11,362 nucleotides of DNA from QPIN01 sp964472945 (GTDB lineage Bacteria; Pseudomonadota; Gammaproteobacteria; Methylococcales; Methylomonadaceae), in the NCBI GenBank assembly GCA_964472945.1, contig CAYYNM010000097.1, positions 1 to 11,362 of the forward strand. The letters run 5' to 3'. Below the pieces are notes generated by a model. It made no database searches, was not told where the DNA came from, and saw only the letters and a list, made by a program, of their open reading frames with translations. This document shows, piece by piece, positions 1-7,098 of the stretch. The first letter of the stretch is position 1, and each line of letters starts with the position of its first letter. A program made the translations under genes and the position numbers.

Positions 1-51
1 ATTGGCTATTTTGAAACGCTGGAAAAAGGATAATTCGTGGGGATACCTCAG

Positions 52-65
52 ACTCCGACCCCTTA
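52..65 (-). repeat. Short dispersed repeat, TAAGGGGTCGGAGT
   Basis: The minus strand reads TAAGGGGTCGGAGT, which differs by one base from the copy on the plus strand at 4142-4155. Similar GGGGTCAGAGT stretches are, from general recollection, common intergenic repeats in gammaproteobacteria. No function can be read from the sequence. Confidence 0.45.
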
Positions 66-81
66 TTACTTTATTACTTTT

Positions 82-127
82 GGTGGAATTTAAGCACGAT
101 TGCCCTGCTTGTTACCACAATTCCACC
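82..127. repeat. Bulged inverted repeat downstream of the TPR gene
   Basis: GGTGGAATT (82-90 with one slipped base) pairs with AATTCCACC (119-127). A second inner pairing, TAAGCA with TGCTTGTTA, lies inside it. It sits just past the stop codon of the minus-strand TPR gene, so it could act as a transcript end. It has no T-run on that strand, so an intrinsic terminator is doubtful; it may be a dispersed palindrome instead. Confidence 0.35.
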
Positions 128-152
128 CAACTTATTACAAGAGTCTCTGGAG

Positions 153-1751
153 CTATTTCCTTTCTACCTCTTTAGCTTTATCATCAAAACCCAAGTGCTT
201 TAAAATTGTTGTATAAGTATTTTTTACTTCATCTGAATTCGGCTCCATATAATAGGCTTTTTCAGCTAATGGGAGAGCCTCTTTATCCTTATTCTGTTGG
301 CTCAATAACCAGGCTAAATCATTTAATGCAATATAATGATCAGGGTTTTTAGCAAGCACTTCTCTGTATTGGTATTCTGCACTATCCAGGTTCTTGGCTG
401 ACAGATAAATACCGGCTAAAAGCATTCTTGCCGTTGTACTCTGGCTTGTTTTTATCTCTTTCTTCAACAACTTTATTGCCACAGGCTTTTGTTTACTGAT
501 CATTAGGCTTTGCACCAATGTCACCAATAAATTATTATTATTACCTTTTTTATAGGCTGATAGATAATACTTGGCAGCACCATCCAAATCATTCTTACTT
601 GCTAAAAAATCAGCCATTAAAATATCAGCAATATTTGAGTCAGGGAATTGCTCTCTAGCTTTTACAATAACAACGTTTGCTTCACTATAAAGTCTGTTTT
701 TTATAAGAAAACGTGAATAGCTAATGTAGACTTCTGGAATATTTTTATTTAAAGAAATAACTTTTTCGTATAGTTTTACCACTTTCAAAGTGTTTTTAGT
801 ATTTTTACTAAGTAAAACGATTAACTTAACACGAGAATCAATATCTTTATCATTTTTAACAATTCTAGCTACCAACAAAGCCTCAGCCTCAGCTTGTTTA
901 TTATTCATAACCAGTGTATCTAGATATAAATTCAACACCCTAATATTATTCGGATAATCATCAAAAAGAGACTGGCTTAGGTGTAACGCTTCTTCCAGTG
1001 AGTTATTGCCAACATATTGCTTTACCAATTCGTTTGCAAGGTTAACTCTGTCACTAGGCGAATTTTTAAAATTTTCATAGCCCTGCAATAAAATTACTAC
1101 CGCCTGCTCATAATTTTTCTGAACAGCATATAAACCCGCTAAATTCATATATACAGTTGTATTCTGTACTCTCAACCCTAACAATTGCTTATAATACTTC
1201 TCAGCTAGGGAATATTTTTTTTGTTTAATAGCAATTTCAGCCAATGAATAATAAGCTAATTTATAATTTTTATTTTTCTCAACAACCTGTCGTAAAAGGC
1301 TGTTTGCCTCAACTAAATAGTTTTTTATAATAAGTAGTTTTGCTTTTAAATAAAGGGTTTCTAAATCATTTTTATCTATTTTTTCAGCACCTTCTAACCA
1401 CTTTGCTGCTTGTTTATAATCTTGTTCCAATATCGATATTTTAACCAACCCTTTATAAGAGGCACTATTTCTATTTTGCTCCAATGCTATCAAGAAACTT
1501 GATTTTGCTTTTTCAAGAAAAATTAGAGCTGTTTTTTTATCATTCTTTTTTAAAGACTTTACAACTTCGGCAAGGTTGTAGAATCCAATTTGATTAGCAT
1601 CTGTTAAAAAATTATTTATCCAGCCTTCTTCTTCAAAATAGTTATTCTCTTCTAATGTTCCAGTCTCACCAATCAGTGCAGCAGAAATATTTTGTACCGA
1701 AAAAAAACTTAAAATGCTTATATATACTATCGAATAAATTATTTTACCCAT
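153..1751 (-). CDS. Secreted TPR-repeat protein, PrsT-like
   Basis: This 532-residue protein starts with a signal peptide: Lys-containing start, hydrophobic stretch about residues 4-20, likely cleavage near NISA-A. The rest is built of helical tetratricopeptide-type repeats. The clearest are around residues 180-225 and 455-530, with canonical phrases such as NPDHYIALNDLAWLLSQ and ALPLAEKAYYMEPNSDEV. TPR arrays are protein-binding scaffolds, so a periplasmic or envelope partner-binding role is likely. The C-terminal wording resembles PrsT, the TPR protein of exosortase/PEP-CTERM loci, but PrsT is usually around 900 residues, so this would be a short relative or another secreted TPR protein. 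The start at 1751 is supported by AGGAAAGG just upstream. It is transcribed divergently from a PEP-CTERM gene, which supports a link to that system. Confidence 0.8.
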   Translation of the reverse strand: MGKIIYSIVYISILSFFSVQNISAALIGETGTLEENNYFEEEGWINNFLTDANQIGFYNLAEVVKSLKKNDKKTALIFLEKAKSSFLIALEQNRNSASYKGLVKISILEQDYKQAAKWLEGAEKIDKNDLETLYLKAKLLIIKNYLVEANSLLRQVVEKNKNYKLAYYSLAEIAIKQKKYSLAEKYYKQLLGLRVQNTTVYMNLAGLYAVQKNYEQAVVILLQGYENFKNSPSDRVNLANELVKQYVGNNSLEEALHLSQSLFDDYPNNIRVLNLYLDTLVMNNKQAEAEALLVARIVKNDKDIDSRVKLIVLLSKNTKNTLKVVKLYEKVISLNKNIPEVYISYSRFLIKNRLYSEANVVIVKAREQFPDSNIADILMADFLASKNDLDGAAKYYLSAYKKGNNNNLLVTLVQSLMISKQKPVAIKLLKKEIKTSQSTTARMLLAGIYLSAKNLDSAEYQYREVLAKNPDHYIALNDLAWLLSQQNKDKEALPLAEKAYYMEPNSDEVKNTYTTILKHLGFDDKAKEVERK

Positions 1752-2090
1752 TGACCTTTCCTTTTAAATTTAAAGTATAGAGCATAAATACACTAACTAT
1801 ATTAAAGAGTGACTATACCCAGTCTATCATTGAAAACGATAAAAATTAAGCACCTTAAAAGCTATTCCATACTTTTTAATAGTTCTTATAACAATTAATC
1901 AACTCCCCCACCCTTCTTTACCGTCAGAATATTTTACACTTCCCTCACAAGCAGCAATACAGCAAAATAAAAAATACACATAACATACTGATAGTTAATA
2001 AATAAAAAAATAAAAAATAACTTTGGCATCATTAATGCTTTATTTAAATTGTATTCAGTTACTATCAAACCTTATATTAGGAATTTTATT
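1752..2090. other. Divergent intergenic region between TPR and PEP-CTERM genes
   Basis: These 339 bases are very AT-rich and hold no gene. They carry the leaders of both flanking genes and a sigma-54-type promoter candidate pointing to the PEP-CTERM gene. I saw no sigma-54-type GG-N10-GC match pointing toward the TPR gene; a weak TATACT hexamer about 30 bases upstream of its start is the only -10 candidate noticed on that side. Confidence 0.6.
2024..2039 (+). promoter_or_regulatory. Sigma-54 (-24/-12) promoter candidate for the PEP-CTERM gene
   Basis: TGGCATCATTAATGCT matches the RpoN pattern TGGCAC-N5-TTGCW: GG and GC elements have the exact 10-base separation, and only the variable positions deviate. 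The predicted start of transcription is near 2050, giving a leader of about 40 bases to the ATG at 2091. From known biology, PEP-CTERM genes in several proteobacteria are controlled by the PrsK/PrsR two-component system together with RpoN, which fits this placement. Confidence 0.65.
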
Positions 2091-3089
2091 ATGAACATTA
2101 AAAAACAACTTATAGCCTCGGCTATCGCACTTAGTTTATCATCAGGTGCCACTTATGCGGGATCATTTGCAGAATCAGTGGTTCAAGTAAGTAACCTTAA
2201 ATTTTCGCAAGGCGGAACAATACTTACTAAAACAGACTTTAGTCTTAATAACTTTACCAGCAGTGCCGATAGCTCTGCTCTGCTAAATGGTATTTCAGCA
2301 TCTGCTAGCTCCCCTGCAACCGCAAGATTTGATAGTGACCTATACTCAAATGCTACCAGCTCTGCAGCTGCACCTACTGACAATTCTTTTACTATTAACA
2401 CCGGCTCACCAACAGCCAACTATGCAGCGGGTGATCAGTTAGAATCAGGCTCTCCAGTAGCTGGATTTTACAAAAGCTCGGTTACTGGACTAGTTGTCCC
2501 AAGTACAGATCCAGCTGCCGTGCTTGTTTCAACAGGTGCTAATTTAAGCAATGCTTCATATGTGAGCCTTAGCAGTGCAGGTAATGGTAGTTCATCAAGT
2601 AACAATGGCTTGGAATCTAAATTTAAATTTAGTGGTATTAGTGGCATAATCGACCTTACCTTTGGAATTACCGCCTATTTAGAGACATTCCTTGACCCAG
2701 GTGATTTAGCTCCTTCTACTGCTAGTGCTGCTTTAAGTGTAATCTTTTCTCTAGTGGAAGTCGGTAGCTTTGGTGGATCAGAGTTAATTCAAAACAACGG
2801 GACTAGCACTGGTGGACTTACCGGTTTAGGTTCACTGTTCTCTAAAACTGGAGCTGCTAATGCGCCAGGTGCTGGGTTCGGAGGTGTTTTTGGTCTCGCA
2901 CCGGGTGTCGCTTTTAATGATAATTTCACTCTTCACACTAGCTTTTTAGATCCAACTAAAACATACCAACTAAGTTCTCGTATTTCAACTCAGGCTGATG
3001 CGGCAGCTATACCAGAGCCAAGTGTAATTGCTCTATTAGGCTTAGGTTTAATTGGTTTCGGCGTTACACGCAAGAAGACTGTCAGATAA
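2091..3089 (+). CDS. PEP-CTERM sorting-domain secreted protein
   Basis: The 332-residue protein has both ends expected of an exosortase substrate. At the N-terminus is a signal peptide (MNIKKQLIASAIALSLSS, likely cut after TYA, about residue 23). At the C-terminus a PEP motif (308-310) is followed by a hydrophobic segment of about 15 residues and the basic tail TRKKTVR. The mature part is low complexity, rich in Ser, Gly, Ala, Asn and Thr, and has no cysteine, as is typical for surface or exopolysaccharide-associated PEP-CTERM proteins. The exosortase that would process it is not in the window. I chose the ATG at 2091 because AGGA lies 8 bases upstream and the signal peptide begins there; an upstream in-frame TTG at 2049 would lie at the predicted transcription start. 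A strong terminator follows. The passenger region is not one I recognise. Confidence 0.88.
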   Translation: MNIKKQLIASAIALSLSSGATYAGSFAESVVQVSNLKFSQGGTILTKTDFSLNNFTSSADSSALLNGISASASSPATARFDSDLYSNATSSAAAPTDNSFTINTGSPTANYAAGDQLESGSPVAGFYKSSVTGLVVPSTDPAAVLVSTGANLSNASYVSLSSAGNGSSSSNNGLESKFKFSGISGIIDLTFGITAYLETFLDPGDLAPSTASAALSVIFSLVEVGSFGGSELIQNNGTSTGGLTGLGSLFSKTGAANAPGAGFGGVFGLAPGVAFNDNFTLHTSFLDPTKTYQLSSRISTQADAAAIPEPSVIALLGLGLIGFGVTRKKTVR

Positions 3090-3116
3090 TTTTACAGTTC
3101 TAAAGTTGCAGAAAAG

Positions 3117-3149
3117 AGGCTATACTCATATTGTATAGCCTTTTTTTTT
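3117..3149 (+). terminator. Intrinsic terminator after the PEP-CTERM gene
   Basis: A perfect 9-bp stem, AGGCTATAC (3117-3125) with GTATAGCCT (3133-3141), has a 7-base loop and ends in a run of nine T (3141-3149). It begins 27 bases after the stop codon. The T-run runs directly into the GGAG ribosome site of the methyltransferase (3150-3153), so it also sits in that gene's leader. Confidence 0.9.
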
Positions 3150-3160
3150 GGAGTTTCAAA

Positions 3161-4039
3161 ATGCCTAGTCCAACAGTAATAAAAACACTTTTGCACGAAT
3201 TGATCAGTACGCGATCAGCAGAGCGAAAAAATGAACCAGACTTGGTTATGGATGACCCCAAAAAGGTATCTGCTTACACCAGAGCAGGGCGTGAAGATGG
3301 GGTTATGCAACCCGTCTATCTATATCATTGCGCTCAAATTTGTGAAATTATAAAACCCGGTGATACTGTGGTTGATTTGGGCTGCGGCCCTGCCACTCAA
3401 CTCTGTATGGTTGCCCGTTTAAACCCTGATATTAATTTTATTGGTGTTGATTTATCAAATGAAATGCTAGAAAGAGCCAAAGCGCATGTAGAAGAATCCA
3501 ACCTTACTAACGTTGAGTTTCGCCAAGAAGATATTACTGAACTTAGCTCATTTTCTAATAACAGTGTCGATGCCTTTATGAGCACAGTTGTTTTACATCA
3601 CTTACCTGATGTAAATGCCTTAGAAAATACATTTTCACAAATTAAACGTATTTTAAAACCCCAAGGCGGCCTATATCTTGTTGACTTTGGTCACTTGAAA
3701 ACAGAAAAAGCAATCAATAATTTTGCTTATCAATATGCAGACCGTCAAGCCGAACTGTTTACACTTGATTATTTGTATTCCTTACAAGCTGCCTTCTGGC
3801 CCGAAGATTTTTATCATTGCTATAAAACGCATTTAGCAGAATTTGGAAGCTTTTATAAAACTTTTATTGTGCCTTATATGATGGTTGTAAAATCACCTGC
3901 TAAACGACAATTAGATAACAATTTAAAGTCTCAATTAAGTAAACTTCGTCAGTCCATGCCAAATCACCACAAAACAGACATCAAGGACCTTATTAGTTTT
4001 TTTAGGTTTGGTGGATTAAAATGCAACTATTTGAAATAA
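3161..4039 (+). CDS. Class I SAM-dependent methyltransferase
   Basis: The 292-residue protein carries a Rossmann methyltransferase fold. Motif I is VVDLGCGPATQ (70-80), the acidic residue at the end of strand 2 is D97 in GVDLS, motif II is around VDAFMSTVVLHHLPD (136-150), and LKPQGGLYLVDF (165-176) follows, a UbiE/arsenite-methyltransferase-like pattern. The acceptor cannot be told; the C-terminal 110 residues (aromatic-rich, around AAFWPEDFYHCY) probably define it. ATG 3161 is preceded by GGAG. A TTG 30 bases upstream in the same frame lies inside the terminator stem and is unlikely. With only a terminator between it and the PEP-CTERM gene, it is likely expressed by read-through or from an unseen promoter. 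It converges with the nitroreductase gene, so it may belong to the same pathway as the E1/nitroreductase/acyltransferase block. Confidence 0.85.
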   Translation: MPSPTVIKTLLHELISTRSAERKNEPDLVMDDPKKVSAYTRAGREDGVMQPVYLYHCAQICEIIKPGDTVVDLGCGPATQLCMVARLNPDINFIGVDLSNEMLERAKAHVEESNLTNVEFRQEDITELSSFSNNSVDAFMSTVVLHHLPDVNALENTFSQIKRILKPQGGLYLVDFGHLKTEKAINNFAYQYADRQAELFTLDYLYSLQAAFWPEDFYHCYKTHLAEFGSFYKTFIVPYMMVVKSPAKRQLDNNLKSQLSKLRQSMPNHHKTDIKDLISFFRFGGLKCNYLK

Positions 4040-4055
4040 TATGAGCAAACACTAA

Positions 4056-4074
4056 GCCACCAGTTCCTGGTGGC
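4056..4074. terminator. Hairpin between convergent methyltransferase and nitroreductase genes
   Basis: GCCACCAG (4056-4063) and CTGGTGGC (4067-4074) form a perfect 8-bp GC-rich stem with a 3-base loop, 17 bases after the methyltransferase stop. There is no T-run on the plus strand and only a short T-containing stretch on the minus strand, so termination is plausible but not certain in either direction. Confidence 0.5.
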
Positions 4075-4122
4075 AAAAGCTCAAGAAAGAAAAAATAAGT
4101 TATCTAAGTATCTAGAAAGCAT

Positions 4123-4155
4123 CAGTAAGGGGTCAGTGCAGTAAGGGGTCAGAGT
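4123..4155 (+). repeat. Two tandem copies of a CAGTAAGGGGTCAG repeat
   Basis: CAGTAAGGGGTCAG occurs at 4123-4136 and again at 4139-4152, a 16-base period. The second copy extends to TAAGGGGTCAGAGT, which recurs inverted with one change at 52-65. It lies right at the 3' end of the nitroreductase gene, in the convergent gap. Meaning unknown. Confidence 0.6.
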
Positions 4156-4157
4156 TA

Positions 4158-5219
4158 TTAAAAAACTCTTTTCCTTAACGTCCTTATCCTTTTATCCAGT
4201 TGCTTATCAACACCCAATCGAAACCCCATAATCAAAGTCTCACTCTCACTCAATTCAAACAACTCAGGCAATGTTTCCGCTACCCGTTGCACTTGTTTTT
4301 GATGCTTATCTGAAAAACCCTGCAAATTATTTTTCTTCAAGCGATTAATAAGTAATGTTAGTCCAATAATTGGTTGCAATGCAAAACCTTGCTTTGTTGC
4401 TTCCAACCATAACCGCTGAACTGCCCGACCACCTTCAACAAAAGCCTGCTTATCATTACCTTGTATGCTTACCATCCCCAGTATAGAAGAATTTTTACAC
4501 CCCCACCAACATTTCAAACCGATTATTCTGGATAAACCTAGCCTATTGGCTATTTTTACATACCACCAAAACCGCATTAATGGAAAAGATAGCTTTTCAA
4601 TAAAACTTAAGCCTAGTACTCCCACGGGCATACCATCTCTGGTTTCTTCAATTTGTTTTTTATTCCAGCGTATTTTATCAAACAAAAAATGATGTATATC
4701 TTTGCATTCAAAAACAATCCGATCATTGACCATTAATTCTTTTGCTAGCTTATTTACTTTATCTTTTTCCGTTACTAGACTTATTTTTGCAGTGTCTATA
4801 TTTTTTACACTGTCTTTAAGTGATTGTAATAATTTAATATCTACTTCAGTACGCTGATATTGAAAGCGATTCGTACTGCGTTTAAAAATGGCTGGGTATA
4901 AGTCGTTTTGTTGCAATTCTGAAGCTGATAAAGTAATTTTTGCCACATAATTATCATTTCCATGCTCTGGAAATAGCTGATAATCCATTTGACAACCCAG
5001 GTGTTGAGCGGCAATCGATATATTTTCAATCAGGGCACCGTGTGCAATATATGATGCGGACTGCTGATAATTGTAATACGAATTATCTTTTTCTGGCAGG
5101 TTATACAGCTTTATTATTGTAAAATTATCTGACACATGGAATTTCCAGGGCTGAACATTATCACCAGAGGGGGCTTGCACAGCAGCTTCTAATATTTTAT
5201 TTATTATTATTTTATTCAT
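4158..5219 (-). CDS. Nitroreductase-family FMN protein, Acg/Rv1355c type
   Basis: The 353-residue protein begins with the nitroreductase signature APSGDNVQPW (16-25), which binds the FMN phosphate and ring in this family. FKRSTNR (112-118) follows, and a C-terminal block GRAVQRLWLEATKQGFALQP (264-283) corresponds to the segment that completes the active site. Its length is close to twice that of classical nitroreductases, as in the Acg-like and Rv1355c-like branch with two tandem half-domains. The likely chemistry is flavin-dependent reduction or oxidation of an unknown substrate. In the Rv1355c family this domain is fused to a ThiF domain; here a ThiF gene lies about 0.9 kb upstream on the same strand, separated by a PD-(D/E)XK gene. 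The ATG is preceded by AAGG about 9 bases away. Some divergent members of the family are not active reductases. Confidence 0.82.
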   Translation of the reverse strand: MNKIIINKILEAAVQAPSGDNVQPWKFHVSDNFTIIKLYNLPEKDNSYYNYQQSASYIAHGALIENISIAAQHLGCQMDYQLFPEHGNDNYVAKITLSASELQQNDLYPAIFKRSTNRFQYQRTEVDIKLLQSLKDSVKNIDTAKISLVTEKDKVNKLAKELMVNDRIVFECKDIHHFLFDKIRWNKKQIEETRDGMPVGVLGLSFIEKLSFPLMRFWWYVKIANRLGLSRIIGLKCWWGCKNSSILGMVSIQGNDKQAFVEGGRAVQRLWLEATKQGFALQPIIGLTLLINRLKKNNLQGFSDKHQKQVQRVAETLPELFELSESETLIMGFRLGVDKQLDKRIRTLRKRVF

Positions 5220-5486
5220 TTAGCATACCTTAATTTACCTTAAACAAAGGTCAAGTACGATTAGAAAACTTTACTCCAACGCCGATAGAAATAAGTTACT
5301 TATTAGGGTTATGATTTTTTCACAAGTTAAGCATTGAGATATAGGTTTTCTCCATCTCTTTCTAAAAAACCTAAGGAAAGGGTATTATTACATAGTCGTT
5401 GTATTAGCTAATCATTTATCCACCCATTAAAAGAAAGTTTAGAGTTTAGGGGGCAAGGTTATTTTAGGAGTCAAGGCCCTTATTTA

Positions 5487-6047
5487 TTAATACTCTTTCG
5501 CTTTAAACCCACTAGGCACATCTAGCGAAAAGATGTCTTCCCGGATATTTGCCGTATAAAAACCAAGCGACAATATTCTTTCTTTTAATTCAGTCGTCAT
5601 ATCTACAGCCGCAAGTATACCAAACAGTTTCTTTTCTTTATGTTCAGGAAAGAAACGCCTAAAGTTTTTCATAATTGTTTGTAGTTGAGTAATTCCCTCC
5701 TCTCGGAGGTGGCTTTTGACTTCAACGACATACACTTCATTGATTGTACTGTTCGCATAAGCCAAAACATCAATTTCCATATCTCTGCCCTCTTTGTGTA
5801 TTCTGACACTGGGGCTTATAATTTCCATTTTAAACTGTTCTTGCAGTATTTTCTGCATTGATGGCAAGGCTAAACCTTCGGTAAAGCTGCCAAACTTACG
5901 TCCTAGCCCACCTATTTGCTTACCTAACTCTTTTAATTGTTTGCCTGTTGCTTTAATTTGTTTGTCTGTGGCTTTAATTTGCTTGTCTGTTTCTTTCTGA
6001 GAAACAGCAAGGCTATAAACTAATTCCCTCAAATCACCCTCTTTCAT
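5487..6047 (-). CDS. Coiled-coil plus PD-(D/E)XK nuclease-like protein, DUF3782-like
   Basis: The 186-residue protein has two parts. Residues about 18-50 form a heptad-repeat coiled coil (DKQIKAT, DKQIKAT, GKQLKEL, GKQIGGL). Residues about 55-175 look like a PD-(D/E)XK fold: conserved Glu in FTEGLA (E57), then MEIDVLAY (D93) and VVEVKS (E109-x-K111), the acidic-and-lysine active-site pattern. This matches the DUF3782/COG5493-type proteins common in cyanobacteria and large sulfur bacteria, whose role is unknown. TAGGTGA precedes the ATG. It separates the ThiF and nitroreductase genes, with gaps of 96 and 267 bases, so it may be an insertion into the cluster rather than part of it. Confidence 0.75.
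   Translation of the reverse strand: MKEGDLRELVYSLAVSQKETDKQIKATDKQIKATGKQLKELGKQIGGLGRKFGSFTEGLALPSMQKILQEQFKMEIISPSVRIHKEGRDMEIDVLAYANSTINEVYVVEVKSHLREEGITQLQTIMKNFRRFFPEHKEKKLFGILAAVDMTTELKERILSLGFYTANIREDIFSLDVPSGFKAKEY
5941..6003 (-). repeat. 21-bp tandem repeat encoding coiled-coil heptads
   Basis: Three 21-base units (5941-5961, 5962-5982, 5983-6003) share the core CTTTAATTTG followed by TTGTCTGT, with the third diverged; a weaker fourth unit precedes at 5920-5940. Each unit encodes one DKQIKAT-type heptad of the nuclease-like protein, so copy number could change in frame and alter the coiled-coil length. Confidence 0.7.
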
Positions 6048-6143
6048 AAATTTTCACCTACCGGTTTTTTACTATAAGACCGGAGCTATTTAAACCTTTC
6101 TAGTCTTTCATATCAGTGTCAATATTGATTTAATCACTGCTCA

Positions 6144-7016
6144 TTAGTTTTTATCTAAAATCATTTTACAAGCTATTTTATAAGCTATTTTTTGAATAGG
6201 GTTATTATTTCCACCCGGTCGCCATGTCTTTTTAAATTTATTCCTAAAGGCATCAAACTGATAGCCCCACGGTGCACACTGTACTTTTCCCCGTTTAAGT
6301 AATATTTTTAACGCTTCTGTTGCCGTTGCTCCAGCGCAAAGCTCACAAGCCATAGGTGTTGACGGCCCTTTTTTATCGATAAAATTAACTCTACTCTTAT
6401 CGACTAAATAAGGTTGATGTAAAAAAGAGGGCGATAAGCCCACTAAGAAGCGGATTTGTTGCTCCATAGGCTCATACCCCTGCAACCTAAAGTATTGTTC
6501 AAAACTCATTTTACCTGGCAAAAAAGTAATCAGCGCGGTCCCCATACCGAGCGGAGCAGCGGTAATACAGGGAATTCCTAACTCATAACATCGCGCAAAC
6601 ACTTTTTGTCTTATATCTAAAACAAAAAAATCCAAACCATCAATATAAAGATCAATACCTTTCAAAAATTCATCTAAATTTTCTTCATTGATACCTTTTT
6701 CAAACCGTTTTATATCAAGTTCTGGATTAATATTATGCGCTAATTTATCCATTGTTAGTGCTTTTTCTTTATTAATATGAGGGACTGTTGCTCCTGCTTG
6801 GCGATTAAAATTTGCCAGTTCAAACTTGTCAAAATCGGCTATATTAAAATTCCCGATACCCAGTCGAGTTAAAGTTAGCAAATGGCTACCTCCAACCCCT
6901 CCCATACCAGCAATTGCTATTCTTTTACTTTTTAATATTAATTGTTCTGATTCTGTAATCCAACCTATATTTCTGGAAAATGCTTCTTGGTAATTAAATG
7001 TTAAATTTTCTGACAT
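6144..7016 (-). CDS. ThiF/E1-like adenylyltransferase
   Basis: The 290-residue protein is an E1-superfamily adenylating enzyme. The nucleotide-binding loop is GMGGVGG (37-43). ADFDKFELANFNRQ (60-73) carries the acidic residue after strand 2 and the Asn-x-x-Arg pair (N71/R72 region) seen in MoeB, ThiF and E1. K85 in KEKAL and the aspartates of IDGLDFF (D126, D129) match the ATP/Mg site. Such enzymes activate a carboxylate with ATP. A single CELC (224-227) is present instead of the two CxxC zinc pairs of MoeB, and no rhodanese domain follows, so this is not ordinary thiamine or molybdopterin biosynthesis. AAGGA lies upstream of the ATG at 7016; an in-frame extension to 7052 lacks a better site. 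It lies 82 bases behind acyltransferase 1 on the same strand, suggesting an operon. Its likely partner is the nitroreductase, to which this domain is fused in Rv1355c-type proteins. Confidence 0.85.
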   Translation of the reverse strand: MSENLTFNYQEAFSRNIGWITESEQLILKSKRIAIAGMGGVGGSHLLTLTRLGIGNFNIADFDKFELANFNRQAGATVPHINKEKALTMDKLAHNINPELDIKRFEKGINEENLDEFLKGIDLYIDGLDFFVLDIRQKVFARCYELGIPCITAAPLGMGTALITFLPGKMSFEQYFRLQGYEPMEQQIRFLVGLSPSFLHQPYLVDKSRVNFIDKKGPSTPMACELCAGATATEALKILLKRGKVQCAPWGYQFDAFRNKFKKTWRPGGNNNPIQKIAYKIACKMILDKN

Positions 7017-7058
7017 TTTTATGTCCTTAAATATATGTAGGGAATACAGCACATCAAA

Positions 7059-7094
7059 TTATACTTCACGCAACCACAACTGCGTGAAGTATAA
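7059..7094. terminator. Perfect 14-bp hairpin between acyltransferase 1 and ThiF
   Basis: TTATACTTCACGCA (7059-7072) and TGCGTGAAGTATAA (7081-7094) form a perfect 14-bp stem with an 8-base loop, starting 4 bases after the acyltransferase 1 stop codon. There is only TTT after it on the minus strand, so it is a weak terminator at best. It could be an mRNA-stability or attenuator element in an acyltransferase-ThiF transcript, or an operator. Confidence 0.6.
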
Positions 7095-7098
7095 TAAA

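Noticed and set aside
2049..2090. TTG start giving a longer PEP-CTERM protein
   Set aside because: It lies at the predicted sigma-54 transcription start, lacks a ribosome site and would put 14 residues ahead of a normal signal peptide.
2183..2419. Minus-strand 78-codon frame
   Set aside because: Antisense shadow of the Ser/Ala-rich PEP-CTERM gene.
3131..3160. TTG start giving a longer methyltransferase
   Set aside because: It falls inside the terminator hairpin and T-run; ATG 3161 has a GGAG site.
4123..4155. Possible CRISPR-like array
   Set aside because: Only two short direct copies with a 2-base gap; no spacers and no cas genes.
6062..6084. Short ACCGG...CCGG dyad upstream of the nuclease-like gene
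   Set aside because: Only about 5 bp of stem with a long loop; not distinguishable from chance.
7017..7052. Upstream ATG extending the ThiF protein by 12 residues
   Set aside because: The ATG at 7016 has AAGGA at good spacing and the extension adds no family sequence.
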